From: Bacillus carboniphilus
GTDB lineage: Bacteria > Bacillota > Bacilli > Bacillales > JAIVKR01
DNA length: 64,000 bases
NCBI RefSeq assembly: GCF_020524035.2
Contig: NZ_CP129013.1
Location: 1,539,822 to 1,603,821 of the forward strand
Direction: 5' to 3'
The notes beneath the pieces were generated by a model. It was given only the letters and a program-made list of their open reading frames with translations, was not told the DNA's origin and did no database searches. How positions within the stretch are numbered: the first letter of the stretch is position 1; every line of letters starts with the position of its first letter. The translations under genes were made by a program, and so were the position numbers. Below are positions 29,959 through 40,093 of the stretch, piece by piece.

Positions 29959-31113
29959 TTATATACCTTTCGATTTTTTCATTCTCTCAATAATGTTAAC
30001 CACTTCTTTACCCGCTCTTTCTATTTGTTCCTGCGTGTTTCCAAGACCGAAGCTAAATCGAATGGATGAGCTAATACGACCCGAGCGATTTCCATACATT
30101 GCAACTAACACATGGGAAGGGTCAACAGAACCTGCGGTACAAGCAGAACCACTTGAAACTGCTATTCCCATTAAATCTAAATTAACGAGCATCGACTCTA
30201 CATTCATTCCCGTAAATGAAATGTTAACGATGTGATCCAGGCTTTCTTCTGGATGACCATTTACTTCAAAGTCAATACATGATTTTTCAAAAATAGATAG
30301 TAACGTTTCTTTAAATTGTTTGTATTGAGTTTGCTTTTCAACTCGATTTAATTGAGAAATTTGAATCGCTTTTGAAAAGCCAATGATTGCAGGGAGATTC
30401 TCTGTTCCTGCTCTTCTTTTCGTTTCTTGTTCGCCACCGTGTAATAAAGAATATAACCTAATGCCTTTTTTAGCAAATAAAAAGCCTACCCCTTTAGGCC
30501 CATTCACTTTATGGCTAGATGTAGATAATAAATCGATCCCTATCTTATGAACATCCATTTTTTCTATTCCAAATGCTTGTACAGCATCCGTATGAAAAAA
30601 AGCTTGATGGCTAGATAGTATTTTTCCGATTTCTGGAATAGGTTGAAGAGTTCCAACTTCATTATTACCATACATAATTGAAACAAGTATTGTTTTTTCT
30701 GTTAAGGCTTTCTCTAAAGTTTCTATTGATATTTGACCCTTTTCATCTATAGGTAAATAAGTTACTTCAAACCCCTCTTTTTCAAGGTTTTGACACGTCC
30801 GTAGAACAGCGTGATGTTCTGCTTGGGTAGTAATAATATGATTTCCTCTTTTTTTATAGGCCATTGCCACACCAAGAATCGCTAAGTTATCAGCTTCTGT
30901 TCCTCCACTTGTGAAGATTATTTCACTGGGATTTGCATGAATTGAATGAGCTGCAATTTCCCTCGCTTCGTCTAAAGCTTTTCTAGCATCGCGTCCAAAA
31001 GAATGTATACTGGATGGATTTCCAAACATATCATTCATAAAGGGGATCATGTAATCAACAACTTGGGGATTTACAGGTGAAGTAGCGGCATGATCTAAAT
31101 ATATTTTATCCAT
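29959..31113 (-). CDS. iscS: Cysteine desulfurase (NifS/IscS family) YrvO
   Basis: A 384-aa PLP enzyme producing persulfide sulfur from cysteine. The PLP lysine is K202 (SSHKVNGPKG) and the active cysteine is C325 (SSGSACTAGSV); the short extended loop is class I. In B. subtilis this locus (yrvO) gives sulfur to MnmA for tRNA 2-thiouridine. Adjacent cymR and mnmA fit that dedicated role. Confidence 0.94.
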   Translation of the reverse strand: MDKIYLDHAATSPVNPQVVDYMIPFMNDMFGNPSSIHSFGRDARKALDEAREIAAHSIHANPSEIIFTSGGTEADNLAILGVAMAYKKRGNHIITTQAEHHAVLRTCQNLEKEGFEVTYLPIDEKGQISIETLEKALTEKTILVSIMYGNNEVGTLQPIPEIGKILSSHQAFFHTDAVQAFGIEKMDVHKIGIDLLSTSSHKVNGPKGVGFLFAKKGIRLYSLLHGGEQETKRRAGTENLPAIIGFSKAIQISQLNRVEKQTQYKQFKETLLSIFEKSCIDFEVNGHPEESLDHIVNISFTGMNVESMLVNLDLMGIAVSSGSACTAGSVDPSHVLVAMYGNRSGRISSSIRFSFGLGNTQEQIERAGKEVVNIIERMKKSKGI

Positions 31114-31132
31114 TTTTTAAACCTACCTTATT

Positions 31133-31552
31133 CTAAATATAGAACATATACCCATCTTGTTCTTCTTCATCAGAAAAGTTAGCTAAGTCCTCCAACGTAG
31201 TACTATCTAATACTTCTTTCACTGCATCTCTAATTTTCATCCACAATTGCTTTTTTACAGGCTCTTCATTTTCAATTCCTTCTACTGGGCTAATGGGACC
31301 TTCTAAAACACGAATAATATCTCCTGCCGTAATTTTATTTGGTTCATTCGCCAAAACATATCCACCATAGGCACCTCGAACACTATTGACCAAGCCCGCA
31401 TTCCGTAATGGAGCAATCAATTGTTCTAAATAATGCTCAGACAATTGGTGAGTATGAGCAATCTTTTTTAAAGATTTGGGCCCATCTCCATATCCTTTTG
31501 CGAGTTCGATCATAATGGTTAATCCGTATCTTCCTTTTGTCGATATTTTCAT
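31133..31552 (-). CDS. cymR: Cysteine metabolism repressor CymR (Rrf2 family)
   Basis: A 139-aa Rrf2-type regulator with an N-terminal winged helix: MKISTKGRYGLTIMIELA, then HYLEQLIAPLRNAGLVNSVRGAYGGY. It lacks the three-cysteine iron-sulfur cluster motif of IscR. In B. subtilis CymR acts with the cysteine synthase CysK to repress sulfur genes, including yrrT-mtnN-mccAB, which lies 23 kb away in this window. It heads the cymR-iscS-mnmA-yrrB-recD2 run. Confidence 0.93.
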   Translation of the reverse strand: MKISTKGRYGLTIMIELAKGYGDGPKSLKKIAHTHQLSEHYLEQLIAPLRNAGLVNSVRGAYGGYVLANEPNKITAGDIIRVLEGPISPVEGIENEEPVKKQLWMKIRDAVKEVLDSTTLEDLANFSDEEEQDGYMFYI

Positions 31553-31725
31553 CTAGCTTTCCCCTCTCCCAACTCTCAAACATTTATCTTGTCTATCCTT
31601 TGTGTCAACTACTTTTAAAATCTTTTGCTATTATAGCATACATTCATTCTAACCTTGTAAACCTATGATAAAATTGCTTTTCAGCTTAAAATATCAAGTA
31701 AATTGAAGTATTTCCTATTAAATGT

Positions 31726-32974
31726 TCAATTATTTTCTTTATTTTTATATCTTTTATAAATCTTCGCTTCTGTTCCAGAATCTTGAGGATGGTAAAATCG
31801 GGTCTTATCACTTTCTTCGAAGTAATTTAGTTGAACATCGGGATAATCAATAGGGTTTTTATATCGATTACTACCTTGTTTAATTGAATCTGGTACTTCT
31901 TGAATAGGATGTTCTTTAACATAGTTCATGGCTTGTCCAATGGCTTTATATACAGAATTAGATTTAGGACTTTCACAAATGTAAACAACAGCTTGCGCTA
32001 AAGGTAGCATTCCCTCATGGTCTCCAATAAAATGAACAGCCTCCTTCGCATTAATCGCCATCGTAAGAGCATGGGGATTAGCCATACCAACATCTTCTAC
32101 TGAATGCACAACAATTCTTCTAGCAATATACATAGGGTCTATGCCTGCATAAAGCATTCTCGATAACCAATACAGCGCAGCATCTGTATTGCTTCCCCGC
32201 ATCGATTTAATAAAAGCCGACATTAAATTATATTGGTCATTTGTACTTACTGTATTGATTCGGTTTTCGTACACCTCTTGAATCATTAGCATGGTGATTG
32301 TCGTTTCATGCTCAATAGAATGATAAACATTTTCTAATGCTCCAAGTGCTGCTCTAACATCCCCGTCACTTATGTCAATTAAATAGTTTAATGCGTCATC
32401 ATTCATATTAACAGATGAACCAAGTCCGCGAACTGGATTATGTAATGCTTCTAAGATGACTTCTGTCATTTGTTGTTTCGTTAATCTCTTAAATGTATAA
32501 ACTCTACACCTTGATAATAAAGGTCCGATTATTTCATGCATTACGCTCTCTGTCGTAGCACCTATTAAAGTAATGGTTCCATCCTCCACTGCTGGTAATA
32601 AAGTCATTTGCACGTTCGATTTCATTGCATGTATTTCATCTAAAAAAACAATTGTTTTCTTCCCATACATTTTGGAGGCATCGTGCGCCTTTGAAATAAC
32701 GTCTCTTAGTTCCTTAATTGATAAAGAAACAGAATTGAGCTTTACAAAATAGGCTTCTGTCATTTGACTTATAATATGGGCTAGACTTGTTTTTCCTGAA
32801 GAGGGAGGTCCATGTAAAATCATTGAATGAACTTGGTCTTGTTCAATTAATTTTCTAAGTATTTTCCCCTTTCCCTAATAAATGATCCTGTCCGTAAAAC
32901 TCTTCTAATGAAGTAGGTCTCATTTTATCAGCAAGAGGTTGATTTGAATTATTTTGTATGTAAAACAAATCCAT
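31726..32974 (-). CDS. rarA: Replication-associated AAA+ ATPase RarA/MgsA (one-base frameshift)
   Basis: About 415 aa when repaired. The N-terminus (MDLFYIQNNSNQPLADKMRP, start 32974 behind GGGAGG) is in another frame from the rest. Removing one C from the run CCCC at 32866-32869 joins it to LGKGKILRKLIEQDQ. Walker A is GPPSSGKTS, Walker B FLDEIH, then a sensor ATTESVMHEI. RarA acts at stalled replication forks. B. subtilis YrvN occupies the same position. Confidence 0.9.
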
Positions 32975-32997
32975 TTTAAGCCTCCCTTAATCTGAAA

Positions 32998-33021
32998 AAA
33001 ACACATTATAAAATGTGTTTT
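32998..33021 (-). terminator. Terminator of tcdA
   Basis: AAAACACATT (32998-33007) pairs with AATGTGTTTT (33012-33021); the minus strand continues into a T-rich stretch. It lies in the gap between tcdA and rarA. Confidence 0.7.
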
Positions 33022-33047
33022 AAAATAGTTTGTTCTAATTATACCAT

Positions 33048-33809
33048 CTATTTGTTTGCTTGATTGGTTCCGATTCCTTCTACCAACTCATTAATAACAT
33101 GCCCCGCCATAATTAACCCTGAAACCGAAGGTACATAAGCATTAGATGAAGGAGGTAATTGTGCCTTTCGAATAGGAGCTTCTTCATTTCCTACATATTT
33201 TACGACCTCAGCCTTTTGCTTAATAGGCGTTTCATCAGAAAAGACAACTTTTATCCCTTTTCTAATTCCTTCCTTCCGTAATTTTGTTCGAATGACTTTG
33301 GCGATTGGATCGGTATGCGTCTTAGATATATCAGTAATTTTAAAACGAGTAGGATCTTTTTTATTAGCTGCTCCCATACTAGATATAATTGGTATATCTC
33401 GTTTTAAACATTCTTTCATTAAATGAATTTTATACATAATTGTATCAGAAGCATCAATAATATATGTAGGTTGATAACTAAAGAACGTTTCATATGTTTC
33501 GTCTGTATAAAACATTTTTAAAGAAATGACTTCGCAGTTTGGGTTTATGTCTGCAATTCGTTCTTTCATTAAGTCAGTTTTCGGTTTTCCTACTGTGGAA
33601 AGCAAAGCATGGATTTGACGATTTACATTCGTTATATCAACGTTATCCTTATCAACTAAAATCAGCTTACCTACACCTGACCGTGCTAGCGCTTCTGCGG
33701 CAAAAGAACCGACTCCACCTATTCCAAGCACCGCTACTGTACTATTTTTTAATTGTTCTAATCCTTGTTTTCCTATGGCTAATTCATTTCTAGAAAATTG
33801 ATGCAACAA
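33048..33809 (-). CDS. tcdA: tRNA threonylcarbamoyladenosine dehydratase TcdA
   Basis: A 253-aa E1-like (ThiF/MoeB-related) enzyme that cyclises t6A37 of tRNA to ct6A. The nucleotide-binding motif GIGGVGSFAAEALARSGVG is near residues 30-48, then LVDKDNVDITNVNRQ. I chose TTG at 33809, eight bases after GGAG, giving MLHQFSRNELAIG as in homologues (B. subtilis YrvM). A 6S RNA gene lies just upstream. Confidence 0.92.
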   Translation of the reverse strand: MLHQFSRNELAIGKQGLEQLKNSTVAVLGIGGVGSFAAEALARSGVGKLILVDKDNVDITNVNRQIHALLSTVGKPKTDLMKERIADINPNCEVISLKMFYTDETYETFFSYQPTYIIDASDTIMYKIHLMKECLKRDIPIISSMGAANKKDPTRFKITDISKTHTDPIAKVIRTKLRKEGIRKGIKVVFSDETPIKQKAEVVKYVGNEEAPIRKAQLPPSSNAYVPSVSGLIMAGHVINELVEGIGTNQANK

Positions 33810-33878
33810 AAAGATCACTCCAATATTTTTTCGTTCTCACTATATCTCGAATAGTATGTCCTATTTGTTTGAAGGCAT

Positions 33879-34076
33879 AAAAAAATAGGACCCCAATCGT
33901 GCCGTCGCCTTTCCCTTAGTTTTGAGCCCCGCCTCCGCAGGTGGGTGCCCTGTTTTAAATGTTGTAAGTCCTCGAGCTGAATCGGAGGCATTTACTTCAT
34001 TTAAAAACGTAAGCTCCCTTACTCATAAATGTTAGGTCAAAACTAGGTGAACAACGTACACATCAGGAATCCTATC
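33879..34076 (-). ncRNA. bsrA: 6S RNA (6S-1/BsrA type)
   Basis: About 197 nt between aspS and tcdA, the position of the 6S-1 RNA gene of B. subtilis. On the minus strand it starts ATAGGATTCCTGATGTGT and ends ATTGGGGTCCTAT followed by a T run. The ends pair (ATAGGA with TCCTAT). The internal CTTACAACATTTAAAACAGG and GGCGACGGCACGATTGGGG match 6S-1. A TTGAAA box 17 nt from TAACCT could be the promoter; the exact 5' end is inferred. 6S RNA binds vegetative RNA polymerase in stationary phase. Confidence 0.9.
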
Positions 34077-34148
34077 TGATTTCTGATTCTAGGTTATCAC
34101 AATCAGTCCCCGTTTTCAAGTCACCTTAACATACATTATTATCCATAA

Positions 34149-35918
34149 TTATTCTGAAGTAAGTTTAATGTGAAGTTCTTTTAACTGTTCATCTGAGACG
34201 CCATCAGGAGCTTCCGTTAATAAACAACTCGCACTTGCTGTTTTAGGAAAAGCAATGGTATCACGTAAATTCGTACGATTTGACAACAGCATAACTAAAC
34301 GGTCCAACCCTAATGCAATTCCTCCATGTGGGGGTGTTCCATACTCAAAAGCTTCCAACAAAAATCCAAATTGGTCATATGCTTCTTCTTTTGTAAAGCC
34401 TAATACTTCAAACATCATTTCTTGAATGTCTTTTTTATAAATTCTTAATGAACCTCCACCTAGCTCGAAACCATTGAGTACTAAGTCATAAGCAGATGCT
34501 CTCATCTTCTCAGGGTTCGATTCAAATAAATTCAGGTCTTCTTCATTAGGCATTGTAAATGGGTGATGTGCTGCATAATATCGCCCTTCTTCTTCATCTA
34601 ACTCTAAAAGTGGCCAGTCAACGATCCACAAGAAGTTAAATTTAGATTGGTCAATCAATCCATTATCTTTTGCCATCTTTAATCTTAGAGCTCCTAGCGC
34701 ATCCGCAACAACTTTATTGCGATCGGCAACAAATAATAAAAGGTCACCTACTTCAGCTTGAAGTTTGGATCCTAATTTTTCTTGGTACTCAGAATTGAAA
34801 AATTTGGCTATTGGACCTTTTAGTTCTTCTTCCTCTTTCTTCAACCAAGCAAGCCCTTTTGCCCCATATGGTTTTACAAACTCTGTTAAATTATCTAAAT
34901 CCTTTCTAGAATATTTACTAGCTTCCCCTTTTACATTAATTGCCTTCACACTTCCACCGTTAGTAATCGCTTGAGTAAAGACTTTAAATCCAGAGTCTTT
35001 AACCTCTTCATTTAAATCAATAAGCTCCATTTCAAATCTTGTATCTGGTTTATCTGAACCATAGCGACTCATCGCTTCATCGTAAGTCATTCTCGGCAGC
35101 GGTAACGGTAACTCCATGCCTTTCGTGTCTTTCATAAGGTTAGCCATCATTTTTTCCATTAAGGAAAGGATTTGTTCTTGATTCATAAATGACATCTCAA
35201 TATCAATTTGCGTGAACTCCGGTTGACGATCCGCTCTTAAATCTTCATCTCGAAAACAACGAGCGATTTGATAATAACGATCAAAGCCTCCTACCATTAA
35301 CAGCTGTTTAAAAAGCTGAGGAGATTGTGGAAGAGCGTAAAACTCTCCCTCATGTACTCTCGAAGGGACTAAATAATCACGTGCCCCCTCAGGTGTGCTT
35401 TTTGTCAAAATAGGGGTTTCTATATCCATAAAATTATGATTATCTAAGAAACGACGAATCGATTTGGTGATATTATGTCTCATTTTTAACGTTTCAAAAG
35501 ATGATTGATTTCTTAAATCTAAATATCTGTATTTTAAACGAACATCTTCAGAGACATCTGATTTTTGGTCATTTACTACAAAAGGAGGTGTTTTTGACTC
35601 ATTAAGTATTTGTACCTTTGATGCTTTGACTTCTATTTTTCCTGTTGTTAAATTTGGGTTAATAGTTCCTTCTTCCCTAGGAATAACCTCACCAATAATT
35701 TCTAAAACAAATTCAGTCCGAATAGATTCTGCAACGGATAAGGCTTCCTCTGAATGTTCAGGATTAAACACGACTTGAACCAATCCAGAACGATCCCTTA
35801 AATCAATGAAGATCAATCCACCTAAATCTCTTCTTTTTTGAACCCAACCTTTTAAAACAACTTGCTTGCCAATAAATTTTTCTGTTACTTCTCCACAATA
35901 ATGTGTACGTTCAGTCAT
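34149..35918 (-). CDS. aspS: Aspartyl-tRNA synthetase
   Basis: A 589-aa class II synthetase: N-terminal OB anticodon-binding domain ([21 protein letters not shown]), catalytic core with [33 protein letters not shown], a GAD insertion domain, and motif 3 [13 protein letters not shown]. Bacterial-type length. Its ATG overlaps the hisS stop by one base, so the two synthetases are coupled and share the T-box upstream of hisS. Confidence 0.97.
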   Translation of the reverse strand: MTERTHYCGEVTEKFIGKQVVLKGWVQKRRDLGGLIFIDLRDRSGLVQVVFNPEHSEEALSVAESIRTEFVLEIIGEVIPREEGTINPNLTTGKIEVKASKVQILNESKTPPFVVNDQKSDVSEDVRLKYRYLDLRNQSSFETLKMRHNITKSIRRFLDNHNFMDIETPILTKSTPEGARDYLVPSRVHEGEFYALPQSPQLFKQLLMVGGFDRYYQIARCFRDEDLRADRQPEFTQIDIEMSFMNQEQILSLMEKMMANLMKDTKGMELPLPLPRMTYDEAMSRYGSDKPDTRFEMELIDLNEEVKDSGFKVFTQAITNGGSVKAINVKGEASKYSRKDLDNLTEFVKPYGAKGLAWLKKEEEELKGPIAKFFNSEYQEKLGSKLQAEVGDLLLFVADRNKVVADALGALRLKMAKDNGLIDQSKFNFLWIVDWPLLELDEEEGRYYAAHHPFTMPNEEDLNLFESNPEKMRASAYDLVLNGFELGGGSLRIYKKDIQEMMFEVLGFTKEEAYDQFGFLLEAFEYGTPPHGGIALGLDRLVMLLSNRTNLRDTIAFPKTASASCLLTEAPDGVSDEQLKELHIKLTSE

Positions 35919-37192
35919 TATTTCTCCCCCTTTTTCTTCAAGTATTCGATAAGCTTATCAATTTCTATTTTCTCTTGATTTCCATCAGTAAGATCTTTCA
36001 CATTAATTGAATTTCCAGATAGTTCATCATCACCTAATATGGCAACAAACTTTGCATTTAATCGATCAGCAACTTTAAATTGAGCTTTCAGTTTTTTATT
36101 TTGGTAATCCATTTCTGCCTTAAGACCTGCTTTTCTTAAACGTTCGAGTAAAGCAACCGAGTATTCGTTTGCCTTTTCACCTAAAGTTACTAAATAGCAA
36201 TCAATTCCTTCGTCAATAGGTAAAGAAATATTAAGCTCATCTATGGCTAATAGTAATCGTTCAATACTAAGCGCAAAACCGATACCGGGAGCTTCTGGTC
36301 CACCAATCGATTGCACAAGACCACTGTACCTTCCCCCGCCAGCTAAGGTTGTGATTGCACCAAACTTATCTGAATCCATCATAATTTCAAAAGCGGTATG
36401 ATGATAGTAATCCAGCCCCCTAACAAGATTAGGGTCAACTTCATAATTTATTCCTAAATTTTGCAAATAGTTTAACACATGATCAAAATAGGCTTTACTT
36501 TCTTCATTCAAATAGTCTAATATGGCTGGAGCTGTTCCCATTAATTCATGCCCGCGATCCTTTTTACAATCCAAAATTCTTAATGGATTTTGTTTTAATC
36601 TTGATTGACAATCAGAACAAAACTCTCCAATTCGAGGTTCAAAGTGGCCAACCAATGCATCTCGGTGCTGCTTCCTGCTTTCATCATCTCCTAAACTGTT
36701 GATGACTAATTTGAGATTTTTTAAACCTACTGATTCATATACATTCATGGCTAGTGAAATGACTTCTGCATCTATTGCAGGGTTTTTCGTTCCAATTGCT
36801 TCAATTCCAAACTGCCAAAATTGTCTGTACCGTCCTGACTGAGGTCTTTCATATCGAAACATGGGTCCTATATAAAATAGTTTCGTGAGACTGTTTGCAC
36901 TCGCATACATTTTGTTTTCAACATAGGATCTAACAACAGAAGCCGTACCTTCAGGTCTAAGTGTTATACTGCGCCCCTTGCGATCTTGAAACGTATACAT
37001 TTCCTTCTGAACAATATCGGTTGAGTCACCCACGCCTCTTTGAAAAAGCTCTGTATGCTCAAAAATCGGTGTTCTAATTTCCTTATATTGATATCTTTCA
37101 CAAATGTTCTGCATCACTTTTTCAATATACTGCCATCGTTCTACTTGACCTGGTAGTATATCTTGCGTTCCTCGTGGGATATTGTAAGGCAT
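35918..37192 (-). CDS. hisS: Histidyl-tRNA synthetase
   Basis: A 424-aa class II synthetase. Motif 1 region [15 protein letters not shown], motif 2 [20 protein letters not shown], the histidine-specific [15 protein letters not shown], and motif 3 [14 protein letters not shown]. The start at 37192 ([15 protein letters not shown]) follows AGGAGAG; upstream in-frame ATGs lie before the ribosome-binding site. A T-box precedes it; aspS follows. Confidence 0.97.
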   Translation of the reverse strand: MPYNIPRGTQDILPGQVERWQYIEKVMQNICERYQYKEIRTPIFEHTELFQRGVGDSTDIVQKEMYTFQDRKGRSITLRPEGTASVVRSYVENKMYASANSLTKLFYIGPMFRYERPQSGRYRQFWQFGIEAIGTKNPAIDAEVISLAMNVYESVGLKNLKLVINSLGDDESRKQHRDALVGHFEPRIGEFCSDCQSRLKQNPLRILDCKKDRGHELMGTAPAILDYLNEESKAYFDHVLNYLQNLGINYEVDPNLVRGLDYYHHTAFEIMMDSDKFGAITTLAGGGRYSGLVQSIGGPEAPGIGFALSIERLLLAIDELNISLPIDEGIDCYLVTLGEKANEYSVALLERLRKAGLKAEMDYQNKKLKAQFKVADRLNAKFVAILGDDELSGNSINVKDLTDGNQEKIEIDKLIEYLKKKGEK

Positions 37193-37239
37193 TGTCATCT
37201 CTCCTATTTTCATTAAGTAGCTTAACTTTTGAATCAATA

Positions 37240-37500
37240 CAAAAAACCCCCATCCCTACATTTATCTATGTAGGGACGACGAGAGTTTTGCCCGTGGTGC
37301 CACCCTAATTAAAGTCAAAAGACTTTCACTTAAACAGTAACGTTTGTTTACACGTTCTTATTTACTAAAGTTCAATTCTTTTTCAATAAGAAACCTTAGG
37401 AGTGTCATTCGTTAAGTTGACATGGAGAAATGCTTCCAGCCTGTGACATTTCTTCTCTATCCAATCAGAATCTTAACTACTTTTCTCCCTCATTGGTGAT
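37240..37500 (-). promoter_or_regulatory. T-box riboswitch of hisS-aspS with overlapping Asp/His specifiers
   Basis: On the minus strand the T-box AGGGTGGCACCACGGG is at 37306-37291. It is followed by a terminator stem (CGTCCCTACA with TGTAGGGATG) and a T run at about 37246-37240. Stem I has AGAGAAGAAATGTC and GGCTGGAAGC. The specifier region reads GAATGACACTCC at about 37410-37399; GAC (Asp) and CAC (His) overlap in GACAC (37406-37402). This matches an operon that encodes both synthetases. Confidence 0.88.
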
Positions 37501-37551
37501 ATGTATTGTTGTTTTTTGTTTCTATAATCATACGTACTACCTTCATATATG

Positions 37552-37725
37552 TCAAGATCGTTTTATTTTTTTTTGAAGGTTTTTTACATCTCGTAAGCTT
37601 AAACCAAATTCTGAAGCGATTTCATAAGTTGTAGCTTGGGATTCTAGTACGATAAAATCATGAAAGTTAACCCCAAATACATCTTTTTTCTCATATGTTT
37701 GAGACGATTTTTCGTTCGACCTCAC
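37552..37725 (-). CDS. yrzK: Small HTH-like protein YrzK
   Basis: A 57-aa protein. Its second half (TTYEIASEFGLSLRDVKNLQKK) looks like the helix-turn-helix of sigma-region-4 or resolvase type. Position upstream of hisS matches yrzK of B. subtilis; function unknown. I chose GTG at 37725, ten bases after AAGGAGGT. The longer frame from 37752 would start before the ribosome-binding site. Confidence 0.72.
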   Translation of the reverse strand: MRSNEKSSQTYEKKDVFGVNFHDFIVLESQATTYEIASEFGLSLRDVKNLQKKIKRS

Positions 37726-37845
37726 GAGCCCTTTTACCTCCTTGATTAACATTCACGAATATTATTTAACATTAACTGAAAATGAAAAAAATATACTCAG
37801 ATGTAGTTCAAAAAAAGGATAAGAAAAACCAGGTGTGATTAAAAA

Positions 37846-38082
37846 TCACACCTGGTCCTTTTTGGTGCTCAGAATATCCTCAATCCTGTATTCCTTCCCA
37901 TGAATACCTTTATAGTATTCAGGATACATGTCTTCTCCACATTTTTCACAGGAGAACATAGGGGGGACGGCTGGATCACCTCCATCCATTAAATCAAAAT
38001 CTCTTACCACTTGTTGTGGAATCTCTTCTTTTTCATGACACACTAAACAAACAAAGTTGATGCTCTGTTTTGATTGGGCCAT
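37846..38082 (-). CDS. IS91-like accessory zinc-ribbon protein, copy 2
   Basis: Identical 78-aa product to the copy at 8990-9226, with the same two CxxC pairs and the same overlap with the transposase end. It is intact although the neighbouring transposase frame is broken in this copy. Confidence 0.62.
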   Translation of the reverse strand: MAQSKQSINFVCLVCHEKEEIPQQVVRDFDLMDGGDPAVPPMFSCEKCGEDMYPEYYKGIHGKEYRIEDILSTKKDQV

Positions 38083-39322
38083 TTTTTTTTTTTTTTTTCT
38101 TGCCTTTTTTCGGTGTTTCGATACTGGTGAAATGATGAATCACCCTTTCTAAATAGGCTCTTGTCGTGGTACACAAGGCCACCTTGATTTCTAGTCTACC
38201 ATTTTCAAGACAGACTTCTCCCTTGTATTCATAGTAACACTGGCATTTTTCACAAATAAGAGGGTCTCTCTTACCACTTGATACGATTCGTTCCCTCCAT
38301 GTCTGACGGCGCATTGTTTTCTTTGCTTTCACTATCCAGCGTTTCGCTTTCTGTTGCCATTGACATAAGACTTTTTACTCAAGCCCTTGCATCTCCTTGA
38401 ATACATCCCATAATGACGAATCGTCTTAAACTGTTCATCTGGGATATGACGAATAAGCCTAGAGATAAATTCCTCTACACTGATCGTTTCTCTCTTTTCT
38501 TTTCCGTCTGTCTTATCATGATACGTAAAGGTTACCTTTTGTCCGTCATATGCCTCGATCCGATTCAGTCCTATCGCAGGTCGACGAATATAACGGCCAA
38601 TATAGCGAAGTTGTTCTTTTACATTCCCTTCCTGTTTTGGCGCATGCACATAGAAGCCCTTCCCATTATTGTGAAACGCCTGTTGTAATCGAGGTTGTAT
38701 TCTCTTCTTTTCTTTTTCTGACACACCTCTGCGTATGAACTTTAACACCACGGTCTGCCACTGCTTTCTTAACATTTCAAATGGCAGATAATCGTACTGT
38801 TTCCATTCCCCTTTTTCGTAAGACCTCCCATCGTCACTAGCATATGTACATGGGGATTGAAATTCACTCTGGATCCGAAAGTATGTAAGCCTGATATGAT
38901 TCCAGGGGTCACTTTCGCTTTCTTTTTGAAAAATCCATGATTAATCGCGCCTCGTCCATCAAATCTTTTAACAGATGGCGATGAAGCAAAAACACATCAC
39001 GCAGTCCTTCATCAATTGTAAAGATGACATGACGATGATTCACCTGTAAGACCTCTTCTGTTAGTAGTCGACTCCATTCTTCGCTTTCTCCTACTGAACA
39101 AGTGGTACAAAATCGACCCTTACAACGATACGGAACCTTCCTGACATCATGGCAACCTTCACAAACAAATAGCTTAAATCCATTTTTGGGATTCCCACAC
39201 CCTCTGAATTTCTCTATTTCCTTTCTTACTATTGGACGGATTTTAGCTCCATGTTTCTTTTGAAAGTGATCCCAATGGTTATGTTTATCAAAGAAAATTT
39301 GTTTTAATATATTATTCTCCAT
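38033..39322 (-). pseudogene. IS91 family transposase, frameshifted copy
   Basis: Same protein as 9177-10469 but split into frames 38909-39322, 38332-38775 and 38033-38332. Against copy 1 there is one fewer T near 38372-38376, one fewer C at 38808-38811, one fewer A near 38928-38933, and changed T-run lengths near 38083-38110. All are homopolymer changes. The copy may be truly dead or intact with sequencing errors. The HUH and Y2 motif regions are otherwise present. Confidence 0.8.
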
Positions 39323-39387
39323 GACATCAAAATACCACAGTTTCTAAGACTGTGGTAGACCCGAAATTATATACTTTCTTATCTTTT

Positions 39388-39536
39388 AAGAAAAGCGCAA
39401 GCGCCCGTCTAGCGACGCAGGTGCTTATAGACCCCCGCATGAGATAAAGGAAACACGAATAGCCGCAGGCTTCGATGTTGACTTATCGTAGAGAGGAGGG
39501 CGAAGCATCACCAGTCGCTGGGCGCTGGAGCTAGAC
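39388..39536 (+). repeat. Dispersed repeat R1, copy h, beside IS91-like copy 2
   Basis: Compact R1 copy with a perfect terminal stem: GCGCCC with GGGCGC and GCGAC with GTCGC. The interior is the single GAGATAAAGGAAACACGAAT module with GGAGGGCG. It adjoins the ter end of the IS and precedes AAAATAAAAGCACCATCC, as copy e does. Confidence 0.86.
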
Positions 39537-39595
39537 AAAAATAAAAGCACCATCCAAATAAGGACCTATTTATATACTTTCTTACTCTATAAAAA

Positions 39596-39618
39596 AGAAG
39601 GACATGATCTGCCCTTCT
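39596..39618 (-). terminator. Terminator of dtd
   Basis: AGAAGG (39596-39601) pairs with CCTTCT (39613-39618); on the minus strand a T run (TTTTTTA) follows. It lies 18 bases past the dtd stop. Confidence 0.65.
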
Positions 39619-39636
39619 CATGAGATCGTATAGCGA

Positions 39637-40077
39637 CTATTTACTTTCTAAAATTAACGTGACAGGTCCATCATTTGTAAATGAAACATCCATCATTTCC
39701 CCGAAAGAGCCTGTTTCCACGGTAAGATTATTGTTTCTCAACAACTCATTAAATCGATCAAATATCTGTAGAGCATGCTCACCCTTTGCAGCTCCCATGA
39801 AATTAGGTCTTCTTCCTTTCGAACAATCGCCATATAGGGTAAATTGTGAAACAGATAGTATTTCACCTTTTATGTCTAGCAATGAGCGATTCATCTTTCC
39901 TGTTTCATCAGGAAAAATTCGTAAATGAACAATTTTATTAGCTAAGTATTCGGCTTCTTTTTCAGTATCATCATGCGTAATACCTACTAAAAGTAAAATC
40001 CCTGATGAAATCTCTCCGACAACTTGATCGTTTACAGTTACTTTCGCCTCTTTTGCCCTTTGTAAGATTACTTTCAC
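39637..40077 (-). CDS. dtd: D-aminoacyl-tRNA deacylase
   Basis: A 146-aa enzyme releasing D-amino acids (and glycine from mischarged tRNA-Ala) from tRNA. Conserved SQFTLYGD (about 77-84) and the cross-subunit motif TNDGPVT near the C-terminus are present. GTG start eight bases after AGAAAGGAT. It directly follows relA, the order found in B. subtilis. Confidence 0.95.
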   Translation of the reverse strand: MKVILQRAKEAKVTVNDQVVGEISSGILLLVGITHDDTEKEAEYLANKIVHLRIFPDETGKMNRSLLDIKGEILSVSQFTLYGDCSKGRRPNFMGAAKGEHALQIFDRFNELLRNNNLTVETGSFGEMMDVSFTNDGPVTLILESK

Positions 40078-40093
40078 AAGAACAAATCCTTTC

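Larger units (their letters stand above)
37824..39367 (-). mobile_element. IS91-like insertion sequence, copy 2 (transposase frame broken)
   Basis: Near-identical to 8968-10514 in sequence, ends and orientation. It has the same ori-end hairpin (about 37828-37856) and ter-end hairpin around 39333-39358. The ori end again abuts TAAG, and the ter end again abuts the R1 flank TATACTTTCTTATCTTTT. The only differences seen are homopolymer length changes and one C-to-T inside a T run. It lies where yrvJ would be in B. subtilis, between yrzK and dtd. Confidence 0.85.
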
